Positions 40,929 through 53,400 of a DNA stretch of 64,000 bases are shown piece after piece. Position 1 is the first letter of the stretch; each line of letters starts with the position of its first letter. The translations under genes were made by a program, and so were the position numbers. A model generated the notes under the pieces. That model saw nothing but the letters and a program-made list of their open reading frames with translations, was not told where the DNA came from and made no database searches. This stretch comes from Phlebiopsis flavidoalba (taxonomy: Eukaryota; Basidiomycota; Agaricomycetes; Polyporales; Phanerochaetaceae), in assembly GCA_035772785.1 (NCBI GenBank), contig JAOCPU010000008.1, positions 805,138-869,137 on the forward strand, in the 5' to 3' direction.

Positions 40929-42245
40929 ATGCCTGTCCAACCCGCTAAGCAAGCACGACTAGCAAAGGAACGCCAAGTGCGCTATGAACAGCTAGTAACA
41001 CGCTTCATACGATCTCCATTATGGGCCATCCAAGCGATACCTCGGTCAAATCGACCACATCCTGACTTGCCCATTGAGCGCGTCGTCCGTCGCAGAGCGA
41101 TGTGGCATAACACCCAGACAGCCGTCCAGTGCGTGGAATCTTTCCTCTATGTCGCTAACTTTGATGTCGAGTGCTCAATAGAGCGGGCGTCCAACGTCCT
41201 GAACCAAACCACCTTGCACTCGAGACGGAGGGCGGAGTCAAGGGCATCTGGGTCAAACCCACACCACACCTCGTTGTCGGAGAAGTGAAGAAATGGGCCG
41301 AGAAGGCTAACGTCAACTGTGTCCGCATCCCGGGATACTGGTTGGAGAAGAAAGGTGTCGACCGACTCATCAGCTCTCCTCCTAAGCGAGGGGAAAAGAT
41401 CCTTTACTGTCTTCATGGCGGCGGCTTCATTCATCACTCCGCCCATCCTGACGATGAGGTCTCCAATATCCCCCGCGGGCTCTTGCAGCATACTCCCATT
41501 GAACGTGCGTTCAATCTGGAGTACCGACTCTCAAAGGGCCCTCCTGAGAGCGCTCCTACCAATCCCTTCCCCGCCGCCTTACTTGATGCCATCGCAGGAT
41601 ACAAACTATCTCGTCAACGATGTTGGCTTTGCCCCCGCAGATATCATTTTGGAGGGAGACTCAGCTGGAGGCAATTTGGCCCTAGCTCTCGTCCGCTATC
41701 TTGTGGAGAATGCGGCCGACGTGCATGTCAAACTCCCTTCCGCTCCTGGCACACTCGTTCTCTGCTCTCCTTGGGTCTATCTAGGTTCCAGTGACCTACC
41801 CAAGAAACTCGGAGCTCCGGAAAGAGTCCTCAGTTTACACCATGCGCGAGACAGACTTTATCAGCGTTGTAGGCAAAGAAGTTTACACGGGAGACTGACT
41901 GGTACATTGGGCCCTCTCGGCTCCGAAGCTGGCACATCCAACCGTTATATCTCCCCTGCTTCGCCCGGTTTAGGAGCAATTTCTTACAACGGCTTTCCGC
42001 GCACGTTCATTTTAGGTGGGGGTGCGGAAGTGCTTAGGGATCAAATTCGGTCGTTGGCCAAGCGTATGACTGCAGATATGGGGCGTGATATGGTGGAGTA
42101 TCTGGAACAGCCGTTGGCCATGCACGACTTCGTGTTTCTTACCTGGCATGAGCCTGAGAGAACGGAGTCGTTCAAACGAATCGCGCAATGGCTGGTGCAG
42201 AACGTTTCACACAGTGATACCAAGTATCCGAGAGCAAAGTTGTGA
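40929..42245 (+). CDS. Alpha/beta hydrolase (hormone-sensitive-lipase-like, fold-3 family)
   Basis: An esterase or deacetylase of the HSL family; substrate unknown. The start is MPVQPAKQARLAKERQVRYE at 40929, then FIRSPLWAIQAIPRSNRPHP. The oxyanion-hole motif HGGG appears in ILYCLHGGGFIHHSAHPDDE (about 41400-41458); EYRLSKGPPESAPTNPFPAA follows (about 41520-41575). The nucleophile elbow GDSAGG is in ADIILEGDSAGGNLALALVR (about 41638-41695). GTLVLCSPWVYLGSS lies at about 41750-41795. The catalytic histidine is probably in LAMHDFVFLTWHEPE (about 42115-42160), and the protein ends with SFKRIAQWLVQNV and a stop at 42243-42245. The GDSAGG and HGGG pair is diagnostic. Yeast Say1-like sterol deacetylases share this fold, but nothing here proves that activity. 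Confidence 0.88.
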
Positions 42246-42811
42246 TAGTAGTGTAACAGTCGTGTACTCCAAATACGAATTACTCGCATGTACATACCGC
42301 CGTAACTCTCCGCCAATCAGAAGAAGAGTATCCACAACGCTTGCCTTAAAGGGGTGCCATCAGCGAAGACGGACGTGGTTAACGGGTCGCATAGGGAGCC
42401 CGGAGGGCCCATCTGCTCCCTTCTCCTTCTCGTTCGCTCACTCACTTTCGTGCTCGTTGGGAACATTTGGAGGCGGATTGACTGTTGGGTTGGAACGGGC
42501 TGACACGGTTGTCCTGGAGATACTGAAAGGTACGAATGATCCGCACTGCTTTCATGATTTATCCCTGTTAACCGCTCTCAAAATTACTCCTCCACGGTTC
42601 TATTCTTCCCCCCACAGGCCTTCCAGCTTCACCAGCAAGCCTTTTCACTGCGTAGAGTGCTGCGTCGGCCGGTACCACACTCAGCACACGGGGCGAATTC
42701 ATTCGCGGGCAAGACACGCATCTCTCTTATCGTAAATTATACCTATTTCGACTTTCGACTGCTGCAAGTAGGCCGGGAACCTGCTCAGCACCATAATATC
42801 CTATCTTCGCC
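42246..42811. other. Intergenic region before the WPY/YP-repeat gene
   Basis: About 565 bases with no convincing frame. It should hold the 3' end of the hydrolase transcript and the promoter of the next plus-strand gene. No clear motif was found. Confidence 0.4.
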
Positions 42812-45800
42812 ATGTCACACCTCACTGCCAACCCGTTTCAAAAGCACTACGAGTTTCCGCGCTCAGCACCGCTGTTGACCCCTCCAGACACCGAGCCTGA
42901 ATACTCGACCCAGTTACCGGCTCCAGGTCCTTCGGCAGGACTTGGGATTGAGCTTGATCCAGGGCTACCGCTTCGCTCTTCGCCCACGCCAGATCTCCAG
43001 GGGTCCCTTCGCAAAATTTCGTCACTTCCGTACATAAACTCTGGTCCTCGCGAAGCTAGGGAGCGCGTGATCCAGAGGGGTCTGCGATGGCTGGTCGTCG
43101 TCGTCCCACCGAAGTCGTTCGCCCATGAGCACGGCCATCTTGGGCAGACGTTGGCAGTGGGGTCGACGGAAAGGCTATCGCAGGGCAATCCTCACATGCC
43201 GCTTCACCCGACGGTACGTAAGAAGTGTGCCTGTATCAATCATACTTGTTGTCTCATATGGTTTCACCTCGTTTAGATGCGTACGCAGCTTGTTGCCATT
43301 GCGCGAGAGTTCGCTTTCCCAAGCACTAGTGGCCTCTGCCTCTATCTTCACACGACATACAGCGGGGCATCCGTGACGCCTCGTATCTCGGAAGAATCCT
43401 GGTCGCTGCTATGGAGTCATTTGTTCGAGCCGCGAAGCCCGACGCTACAACACGCCCAGCTACCGATTGGCGGCAAGATAGAGTTGGACATCGACCTAGG
43501 GAAAGCGAGATGGTACGAGAGTTGGATTGGGATGGCCAGAAGGGATAATATGGACGTGCCCGTATCCGTTGTCCCTTCGCGACCGGAATCGCTCGCACAT
43601 TGGAGAGGAGATAGCAGGACGACAATGTTGGACGACCAGACGGAGCAACCCGAGGAGCCCCTAGACATTCTTCATCTCGGCAGACCACCTCGTGGTCCCT
43701 CACAAAGGCATGTGCCGAGGAAGCTCTCTCTACTCGATCGCCTTGAGTCATCTTCTGTTCGCTCGGGTTCGAAGCTCAACCCTCGGAATCTTTCCTCCGC
43801 CCAGTCCTACACCAGGCGTTCCACTCGAGGTGCACCGTCCTGCTGCTCTCTCACCGATCATGCAGGGAGGGTCGGAACCGTCAAGTGCGCGCAAGGACAT
43901 TGATAGATTTTGTCAACTCGTGGCGGGCGAGTGCCACACTTGCCCCGAGCCCTATGGCGGCGACCGGTCAGACCAGCCTTGACCCTGTGAACATGCCGAA
44001 CGATGTCCCTATCGATGACCCTTCGTCTGAAGATGTCGATGCCACTTCGGAGCTGAACTTGGAGGACTTCCAGTGGTCCGTTAGCCTCGCCTTGGCCCTC
44101 CTGACTACGACGACGACGACGTGAGTCATTCCTCTCCTGGAGACTCCCCTCTGTCCACATTGACCGCCGCAACGAAGGCTCCGTCTGCCTTACACCAACT
44201 ACCTGCACTTCGTTCGGGCCTCCAGATTGGGACGCAGATTACCAATCATTCGTGTCCATGATCTCTCGCCTGCCTTCGCCAGACCTTGCGGCCCGGATGA
44301 TAGATGATTGCCCACCAACTCCCTCCACGGCAACATCTTGGGGACCTCCTATGGAGTACCCACCCTCTCCGTCTGCTGTTTCCTACGCGCCTTCCGTCGA
44401 CATTGGTCAACGTGCTATGTCAACTTACCGCTAACTCCGTCAACGGCGACATCGTGGGGGCCTCCGTTGTCATGGCCTGCAACACCGGCTACTCCCTATC
44501 ATGTCCATACACCGGATGTTGGCCAACGAACCTTCGAACTTGGTGTACCCCCGCGTCGCTACCCTCGACCTGCCCCTACCGATGGCGAAGAAACAGAGCC
44601 ATGGAGAAGCGTATGGCCGTACAACAGCACGGACGGTTCGGTAGCAGAGGGCGCATCGGGCACTCCCTACAGCTTTGTGTTCCCTCGTCGCCCGGCATCT
44701 CTTCATAGCCCCAGAGCGGGAGGCAAACGAGGGCCCACAGGCCCCTGCACAAGACGCGACCACTCATGGCTGCGAGGACCCTCGTCGCTGGTGTGGCCAT
44801 ACTATAATACCTACACAAGAGGATCCTGTGCCCGCTCAAGAGGTCGAGGTACCCGTATCACGTCTCTGCTCAACCCTTTTCGATGGTGTGGCCCTATTTC
44901 AACACATATCAAGAGTCCTCGTATCCTCAAGTACAGGAGACTAGGGAAACAGACGATGTTCCTCCTCCTCCAGCGTCGAGGGTTCGGAAAGAAAGTCCGT
45001 TCAAGTTTGTATTCTCCAACGAGCAGCAATCCTCTGCGTCTGCGTCGACGAACCTGGAGACTCCTGTCCCATCGCCTTCTCCGTCGGCAACATTCACCGA
45101 GCTGGGCGCAGGCGTGGCCTCTTTTCGGACAGAAGCTACCGGGTCTCGATAAGCCCCCGTTCGGATCAGTCGACAGTGCTTGTGAAACAGTGTTGACATG
45201 CGAATCCGGCGGTATCCTCACCTCATACATCCGTGTGGGTCCTAACAAAAGCCTTTCGGGACGTAACGAAGATAATTGACCTTGTAATAGATCCATCGGT
45301 TTATCTACCCACATCGAGCTCTATCCTGCTGTCGCTGGAGCACTCAATGCTACGTCTGACAGGGTTGCCCGCTCCCGTGTGTCCGGGTCATGTTTACCGG
45401 TCACCTATCCCTGCGTATGATCTCTGTGTATGCCTTTCGTCAGATTTCACGATGCTGTACAGCAATGCTGAACCTTGAAATAGATGATCCCTCGGTGTAC
45501 CCGCATAATGTGTACGCAATCTATCCCTCGTCTGTGACCGGAGAAGCACTTGGAAGAGCGCAAGAAGACGAAATCATTTGACAGTACAGAGGACATCCTG
45601 ACTCGCAAAGGCCGATCGCTTTTGACTGGTGGATATTCCAGGAGATCAGATGCTCTGTAAGTTGCCATGCACAGCCATTTGATCGATTCCAAGCCTCTCA
45701 TTTGGCCCTTTACAGATACACCTGTGTATCCCTACACAATGTGGAGTTACATGTACACAGTTCCAAAGAGCGCTACAAGGCAAACTTCGCGATCAAACGT

Positions 45801-48433
45801 AGTGTCGTACTATTGGTCTGACCCGTAACAGTACCCTTCACTGGACATTTGTGAGTCTACCTATTGCCACCCCCGAACTCATATTTGATCTCGCTGAGCA
45901 TGTTTCTCAGACCCTGCTGTTTACCCGTACAACATTGGAAAACATACCTACCCAACGGCAACGACGTCTCTCGTCCGCTCCCGCGCGTCACTCCTGTTCA
46001 GACCAAAGCAGGGAGCGCAAAGGGGTCTGTCGTCCTCGGTCCGGCAAAACTCGTATCCACATCTTGAACTCTGTACGTATCTTTTCCTTCGGTTCTCCAT
46101 CTCTCCGTAATAATATTGGCTGCACACTCCCCAATCAGCACCCTGCGGTGTAACCCTTGGAAACTCTGTTGACCACATCTAATCCGAATGATGACGACCG
46201 TCCTCGCTTCCCCTACGCACCCCGGTCTCAAGTCATTGACGTTGTGATCTTGCTTCGGGTATCCTCACAAAAACCATTTTCAGTTATGTAAGTATAGGTG
46301 AATGAACTGGCCCGACACACTACCGAGGTGTGGGATGTTTCCACAGGACAAGCCCCGTACTAACCTCACACAACTTTGGAAGTCCATTTATCGCAAGCAT
46401 CCTCCCGAGCCATCTGTGGGATAACAACGCGAGTTTTGTTGGTGACCACATGGGCTCGCAACACAGCCACCAGCAGATCTATACCTCCCAATGTGCGTGA
46501 GCAATAGCATCCTGCTCTCCGGATGTCCCACAAGTCGCGTGAAAAGCTTCAGTAACATTGCCGCCACATACTCGTAATTCACGTAGAGCAAGGTCATCAC
46601 AAGCCGAGGTTGTTCAAGCTTCGCACAGTACTCGACCTTGCCCACCTGTACCACCTCTGCCGTCCAGAATGTGAAATCCCTCGCACCTATCAATCCAGCA
46701 TCGGCATCTGCACTGGCGGGTTCGTCACTGTGGCGGGATGGACGAGTCGGGGGCTCAGTTTACCTGTGATGGCTGCCCCGTGGACGGATACCCCAAGGAT
46801 TTGTTCCTCTGTGAGTTCCCGTTTCTTGCAGAGACTTTGGTTGAACCACCTAACACATGATGATTTCCTGAGATCCGCCCGAGTACCCGCACCTGGAGTT
46901 GTCTACCTTGAAGTTTTCCTAAACCAAGCCAGGCTTTCAAGACGGGGTACCCGATGTGCAAGCTAACAAAACAATCGTCTTCGTATCAGTTGTAGATCCT
47001 TGTAACATCTGTAAGAACATTTCAATCTTCTATCATTGTTGGATCTTCTGTCCCTCATAACAAGCTCAGACCCCGCGGTCTATCCTCATACTCGATGTTT
47101 TAGTTGTTCCTGCCAGTGGACAGCGGACGGCACGTCTTGACACTCTCAGAGTTCAACGCACTCGAGCAAACGAGACATCTTCAACACCCCGAAGGCCTAA
47201 GCGTCAGCAGCCACGACGAGCTCCATCGAGAGAAGTGTTTGGCAACTTCACCCGCTCTCCGGAAACCGAGAAGAACACACCACGCAGCAGATTTGCACGA
47301 GAGAGAGGTATATGGGCAACGAGTTCACTGTTTCAGGCATTTACTGCTCAGTATGTAGAGGTTATCATGTGGGTGTGACCTGGGCTCCAGAGAGCGGAGT
47401 TCTGAGCACGTGGCCTCCCTCAACCGCTTGCTGTCACCTGTGCGACGTCAAGCTTCCTTACCCCCACCTGTATTCAGGCACGGGTCTGTTGTGACTCCGC
47501 CGAGCCTCTGCTCACAAACCTGGTGTTCGCATCACCCTACCGGTCTTGGTGCTTCAACCCTATCGCCTCCATGTCCTTCCTCGTGTTCGGCGCAGCAGTG
47601 TTGTTGTCCCAGGCACCCTGTGTCAGCACACGCCCACCTCTTCCGACGGCCCCCGTCCGTGCCCTCCACGCGCCCTCCAGACTCCACCTCTAACCCCTCC
47701 TCCCGAGCCCTGATACCCAAGCTGAGTCGTTCCCTCACTTCGATTCGAAAAGACTCCCTGCTCCCCCTTCAGATCCTCCCACCACGGGCGTCTGCCCCCA
47801 CCGCCAAGTCGCCCCCTGTCAACTCGGGGAATTTCTCTACCGAGTGACCCCGCTGCAGGACGCAGAGCTTCGGCTCTAGGTCTCAACAGCCGGCCGCCTC
47901 CCTTCGCGCCGTTACCCCCGGTGCCTGAGCCCGATGCTATTGAGCCGCCTCGGCCCTTTCTGCGCCTGCTTTGCGACCCTTTACCTCAGCCGAGCCCCGC
48001 TGGAGGGTAAATCACTTTGGTATTCAGCGGTCCCGGATCTCTGTCGGCAGGGCTGCCCCTCCACCCAGCCACCCCCCTGGACGATGTTCCAGTGAGCTTG
48101 CGCGCATGTGCGCAAAGCTTGCCTGGACGGCCTCTGCCGCGGGTGAGGAGAGGAAGTGTTGCGACCTCCGTTGGTCTGGTCGCAGGACTCGCCAAGACGT
48201 TATCAATAGTAAGCTTGTCCCTTTTAGCTGTCAACTGTTAGTCTCTAACATAGGCATGTCGTTTCTTAGGACGGCGCACACGAGGAGCAGTCCACCATCC
48301 CATTCTCGAGCCGTTGATAGCAGTTCCCCCAGCCCCCACGACAACAGGTTCCATCCAAGCCAAACGGCCTGCTCTGTTTTCTACGCTTGACCGTTGCCAA
48401 GTATCCATTTGCAAATCTTCAGTTCCGATCTAG
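42812..48433 (+). CDS. Large uncharacterised protein with WPY and YP[HY] repeat motifs
   Basis: I do not recognise a named family; conserved uncharacterised proteins of this style occur in Agaricomycetes. The N-terminus, MSHLTANPFQKHYEFPRSAP at 42812, leads to a folded-looking region: LRWLVVVVPP near 43080, QLVAIAREFAFPSTSGLCLY (about 43285-43345), ISEESWSLLWSHLFEPRSPT (about 43385-43445), and GGKIELDIDLGKARWYESWI (about 43470-43530). A Ser/Pro-rich middle carries two near-copies of PSTATSWGPP (about 44325-44355 and 44435-44465). Next come WPY motifs (VWPYNSTDGS near 44615, VWPYYNTYT near 44790, VWPYFNTYQ near 44885) and a long run of VYP[HY] motifs to about 47100. A Pro-rich C-terminal part runs to about 48433. 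Frame breaks and introns are many, and the C-terminal limit is a guess. It could be two genes, with a boundary somewhere between 45.2 and 47.4 kb. Confidence 0.55.
45500..47100 (+). repeat. Scattered PxVYP[HY] / YPHLEL motifs in the repeat gene
   Basis: In the three plus frames the following short motifs recur: PSVYPHNVYAIYPS (about 45495-45535), PVYPYTMWSYMYT (about 45727-45765), PAVYPYNIG (about 45912-45940), SYPHLEL (about 46050-46070), EYPHLEL (about 46880-46900) and PAVYPHTR (about 47075-47095). A related HIELYPAV lies near 45312-45335. Spacing is irregular, about 140-800 bases, with introns and low-complexity stretches between. The recurrence of the same aromatic-proline pattern supports coding sequence and a repeat-built protein. 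Confidence 0.55.
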
Positions 48434-48750
48434 CTTCCCTATACTGGAGGTATTTAATTCGCTTTGTACTCCCCTTTGCCTCCCTTTGCCGGTTTGTGTG
48501 CACGGGCTATACAACATAATTTCGTATTTGCATACTTCTGTATCCTTTTCATCTTTAGATTGTACCTAGTTCTGCGCTGGAGTCATATCATGGCATCATT
48601 ACATTTTTATGATCCCTAATGCGCACTTGAGCAATCGCGGATAGGCTGAGTCTGTGAACATACATCGCCAGTGCTGCGCCAGAATTTCTACTAGCTCCTG
48701 CCCCCAGAGGTTCAAACGCAACCGAGGCGGACTTGATTCGACCTATTCTA

Positions 48751-49820
48751 CTACTCATCATCATCATCGTCCTCGTTGACAGCGGCTTAGGGAGCCTTGG
48801 CGCATTGCGAGATATGTCCAGAGCCCGGCATGGGTCGAGCCGTAGCGCGGGTAGGGGCTGGCCTGGAGGATGGGGAGGCACTCTGGCCCGCGTACGGACA
48901 GCCCGTGCCTCGCGGAACTTCTCCGTGCCTGCGTTCTCTTGCACGGCACTGAGACCTTTCGTCGTCGTCCAGGAAAGCCTTTGTTTTGATACTGCAGGGC
49001 GTTAGACTTGGTTGTAGCTCTACGATGGATGTGAACGGGAATGACGTTACGCACGCCCGCGAAGCTTGCTTGGCCAAACTGCCCTTCTCCTCTCGCTTTT
49101 GCACGCTCCCTTGCAGCGCCTCTCTTTGGCGACTTCACGTATCGCGTGCTTCTTGGAGAATCTCGGTCCCCGATCTGCAAATCGCTATACGCCTCTTGTT
49201 GAAGGTATAGAACGGCTTGGTATTCTACGACCTCGTTATTATCCATGTTCAAGGGGTGTGATTCGCGTGAGCGGGGCAAGACATATACCTCAGGATCGAA
49301 ACCCATCTATGAAGTAACTCATGTGAAGCAAAGGTATAAGTGAGACATATGAGCACGGGTAGGACTGACGAGCCTTGCGTATTCTAATGTCCCAGGGCTT
49401 AGGATCCACAACAAGCTTTTTTATTTTGCCATTGGTAGGGCTTGAACTGTGAAACTTTGTATCATTCGGGTTCTTGAGGATGTGTTCTCAGCAAGCGTGA
49501 GCAAGTCTACGCCACGATGAGCCGTTCAGAATCACGCAGCTTCAATCAGAGAGAACATAGAGGCTTACTTTGAGCGATTCCCAAGCCGACAAGGGGATCC
49601 TCAGCATTTCGGCCTGCAGGAGACCCGGGTTCTATCAAACCGAACTGAAAGCCTGTCGCTTTTCGTGGTCTTCGTCAAATGCCCCATATGATGTGCTTTG
49701 TGGTAGGGCTTGCTGTTGCTGTCTCCGTTGGTTGTTTGCAGTCTTTCCTTCGGGGGGGGGCTCGGGAAGAGCGTCGGCTACTGCGGTTGAGTCGGGAGGT
49801 GCCAGTGGAGTGTCACTCAA
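48751..49820 (-). CDS. PUB-domain protein
   Basis: PUB domains bind the C-terminal tail of the AAA ATPase p97/Cdc48 and link it to cofactors in ubiquitin-dependent turnover. The N-terminal part reads SDTPLAPPDSTAVADALPEP and YGAFDEDHEKRQAF (about 49660-49818). The codon at 49818-49820 is TTG, so the true start may lie slightly upstream or be altered by a base error. The PUB core follows: ENILKNPNDTKFH-like and IKKLVVDPK (about 49405-49500), then, after an intron, GFDPEV (about 49285-49303), NNEVVEYQAVLYLQQEAYSD (about 49180-49240). The C-terminal part is an Arg/Ala/Glu-rich coiled coil, then MPGSGHI-like and an acidic end AVNEDDDDDE with the stop at 48751-48753. Frame slips are frequent. The family call rests on the PUB-type pattern; the exact orthologue is not named. 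Confidence 0.7.
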
Positions 49821-50449
49821 CTGGTCTGTCCGACTGGGACGTGGTGAGTTTGGGGCACTAGTGCTACTTTAATTCTGGAATCCATGCTGCCCCTTCTTAC
49901 CCTGCCGGTCGTGTAATTCCCTGCGCGTCATCTGGGGATGATCATCCGCCGGAAAGCGTCGTGGTTTATGGTCAGTCGACTGCCGCGACAGACGGACGAA
50001 GTACTCATTTAGTGCGGCGGCAATCAATTCCCACGTTGGCCGAGGGCGTTCCTTCCGGGCCCTTTTCTACATTTGTAGATGATAGCAGGTGACGTAGACG
50101 CCGCCGTGTTAACCTCCGTGTCGCGTTGCTACAGGATTCCGCGAGCACAGTCGGCGCGGCGTTCGCTCATGAAGCCCTCTCGCTTACTTACCCTCACTTC
50201 CCCTGCTATCTCCAGAGCATGGAGGAGGACAATCTTCACCGTCTCCACCGTCTGCCCTTTCCCCTCGCCCCTATATCCATCAACAATGCATCAGAACATG
50301 CACCCGCTAGCGATGCCTCTACACCGTCCCCCGGCCGCTATGCAGATCAAAGCGTTTCGTCACCCCGCAGCATCGCCTTCAAATAGCCTATCATAGGCCG
50401 CTTGTCGTATTCACCTACCTCGGAACACCCAGCCCTCAGCTTCCGCCAC
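49821..50449. promoter_or_regulatory. Divergent region between PUB and PX genes
   Basis: About 630 bases between divergent starts should carry both promoters. Two overlapping plus-strand frames of about 90-105 codons at 50079-50396 are open but have no recognisable sequence. One contains MEEDNLHRLHRLPFPLAP and could be a 5' extension of the PX gene if a frameshift lies near 50390. No clear TATA box. Confidence 0.4.
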
Positions 50450-53400
50450 ATGCTTCCAAAGACACTAATCAGACCAAATAGTTCTTCGGGAAGGAATTGG
50501 GTCTTTGCCGAAACTGACACCCCTGCGAGCCCTCACTTACCTGACATGAAGGCAGCTGGTAGTATTACAATTCCGTGAAGAAGTGAAGGGCTTGACCACT
50601 GTTACTTACACGAAGCAATCCCTATCTCCACATTTCACTTACCTTTCGGGACAACCGTTTCACCCACCATCCGGAAGATGCGCACACCCCTGGACCTTCC
50701 GTTCCTGCGGTTCATTGTTCAGCAAGTTTGTCCTGTCATTCCACTTTTTCTTGCGTGCCGCCCCACCAAGCGGACTTCTTCCCGGAGGGAACTACATGCC
50801 TTTTTCATCTGCAAATTTGATTGCAAGGAATTTCTCCTCCGCATTTTTCTCCTCTAGATAACCAATCCGGAGAACTCGGAAGAAGTTTACCCGAGCAAAG
50901 CTACTACTCACCAAGCTCGAGAATGAAACTTCTCCATGCTCGTTTCGCGAGCGGAACGAAACTTGTGGAGCCGGCAAGATGTTGGTTTCGTCTCACCCTA
51001 AAAGGATCTAGATAGACTGGAGCTGCTCGCCCGCAAGAGAGCCGCTCGAGAAAGACGGCTCAAAGATGTGTTTGAGGTGAATGTTGTCTGTGTCCGGACG
51101 TGTGGTCCGGAGAAGCTAAGCGGGGTAAGGAGTAAAGTCCACGAAGTAAGCTCTATCTTTTGTATTTGTCGCAATTGCCGTAGCGTGTAACTGACGTCAG
51201 CTATTCAGGAATTCATTATTCGCCACCCGCCGTCGCAATCAAACCAGATGTCTTTGTCTCCAGACGGTACGGTGATTTCAGGGGACCCAACTTGCGGACA
51301 AGTGCGTTGAACACCGAGCTATCGTGTCGTTACACGTGGCCTAACTCCTACTCATCCCGTAGCTTCGTAAAGACCTCCATCCTACGGAGATTATCCACCC
51401 TGCACCCCGGCAAAGGACCGCACATACGTCAATGTCGCGATTTCGCAGCCCCTCAGATCAACAACTACCCATCACCACCTACGCATTCATTCCGCCGCTG
51501 CCGGTCCAAGCACACGCCGACATCAATGCCCAAACAGCCCTACCAACCTGAATTACTCCCCCCGACAACCCTCGGCCGATGCCAGGCATGTTTCACGATG
51601 GGCGCATGCCAGCGCAGAATCGTTCCAGAGCTACGACTCTGGAAGCCCTGGTTCTCCGGATGTCAAGCTCTGCCGGCGTGACCCATCCTTCGCGACTCAC
51701 GCGCGAGAAGAACAGGCTCACACTCAGGTCCTACCTGCACACCCTTCTGTCTTCTTCGGTGTTCGCCTCCTCGCCAGTGTTTTGCGCTCGTTCCTGCTTT
51801 CTGGGCCGACCCGATTGAGGTACGTGGGCACCTGCGCAGGGCCGCACGCTACTCACAGGGCCGTCTCTGACTCCCTAGCCAGGACGAGCTCGAGGATGCG
51901 CGGCGCCGCGAGGAGGCGGAACCGCATGCGCGACGACGGCCGGATTCGGTTCGCGAAGGAGATCAAAGATAGAGTGGACGGCCTGCGCGACGCGGTGGCG
52001 CAGCGTGAAGGGCGAGCTGCTCGGAAAAGGTAGGCCGCATTTTTCGCACCCCTCTTTCCCGCGCTCACGCGTTTGCGCAACGCCAGACGGGCTCACGCAC
52101 GTCTTTGCGACCATCAAGCACACGCCGGACATCCGCGACCTGCCCGCGAACTACAAGGCCGTCATCGAGTGGGCGCGCATCTCGTGAGTGCTCGCGATCT
52201 GCGGTGTGGCAGCTGGGCCTGACGGGACCTCGTGCACGCGCAGGCTCGCGTCGACGGTCTTCCAGCGGTTCGTCGCGGCGGACAACGCGAGCGAGGCGTT
52301 CGCGGGCCTGAAGCGCATCCACGGGCTCATGCCCTACTTTATGCTCAAAGCGGCGTTGCGGATTAGCAACCCGTGGGCATGATCAGGGGTGCGCCACTTC
52401 ACTGCTCGTCATGCGCACGCCAGCCGCTGACCCTGTCGTCATCGCCCGCACAGGCGTATTGGACCTCTTTCTCGCGCAGCCGTTTGGTGGGCGCAGCCTC
52501 CTGCAGCGGTAAGCAGCTTCCCGCGCCGCGTCTGCAGCCGTGCGGTGTGTTCACGCAGAGCCTTCGCCAGGATGTTCACCGGGTCGCTGCAGGAAGGAGG
52601 TCAAGGCGCTCGAGGAGGACATCAGCGCCGTGTGCACCAAGGTCGAAGATCCCCAAATGTGTGAGAAGGTCCGTCTGTTTGTGTACGCGCCGCCAGAAAT
52701 ACAAGCGATCTACAAGGTCGACGCAGGTATGTACGCTGCGTTCCATACATGTCTAGATTTACTTTTACTTTTTCCGTTCCATGCCTGTGGTCTGACATGT
52801 GTGCGCTCTCTCTAGCGGCCGAGAGCATGAATGTGTTGACGGCCGTGCTGCGCTCGGGCGAACAGCCGCAGCTGTCGCGCGCGCAGATTTGACCGGGTGC
52901 AACCGCGCGAGCCCTTGCGCACAAGGCGTACACGGACGCGCACCCGGACTCGGACGACGACGAGGGGCCCGAGGATGAGGACGCGTGGCTGTACGAGGAC
53001 CTGGGGCTGCTCGCGAAGCTGGTATGCGCGGCTGCGGGACCGTGAGCAGCTGATGCGTTGATCTTCGAGGTCGGTCGTGTGTGCTTGCTTCCTGGCTGGG
53101 GAAGCCTGGGGAAACAGGCGGCTCACCAGGTGATTTGTCAGGGCACGGACGGCGGACTTGCTGAAGGACATCATCACGATCTTCTATGCGCCGCTGGCGC
53201 AGGTGTTTGTACCGGGGCGGCGAGCATCGCGGACTCGTTTGGGGATCTCCAGAACTTTTATGAACGACCCTGATCAAGACGGTCGAGCAGTCGGAGGAAC
53301 GTGAGTGGTCGCCGAAGCGTTCGCGCGAAAAGCTTACTCTACGCGGGGAACTGACTGTTCTGCGCTTCTGGCTGAACTCTGCGCAGTGAGCCAACAGGAC

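Noticed and set aside
44308..45279. 323-codon plus-strand open frame considered as an independent gene
   Set aside because: It switches between true and false frames of the large repeat gene; the WPY motifs are spread over more than one frame.
49570..49872. Plus-strand frame rich in Cys and Gly
   Set aside because: It is the antisense of the PUB gene N-terminus, which shows coherent protein-like sequence on the minus strand.
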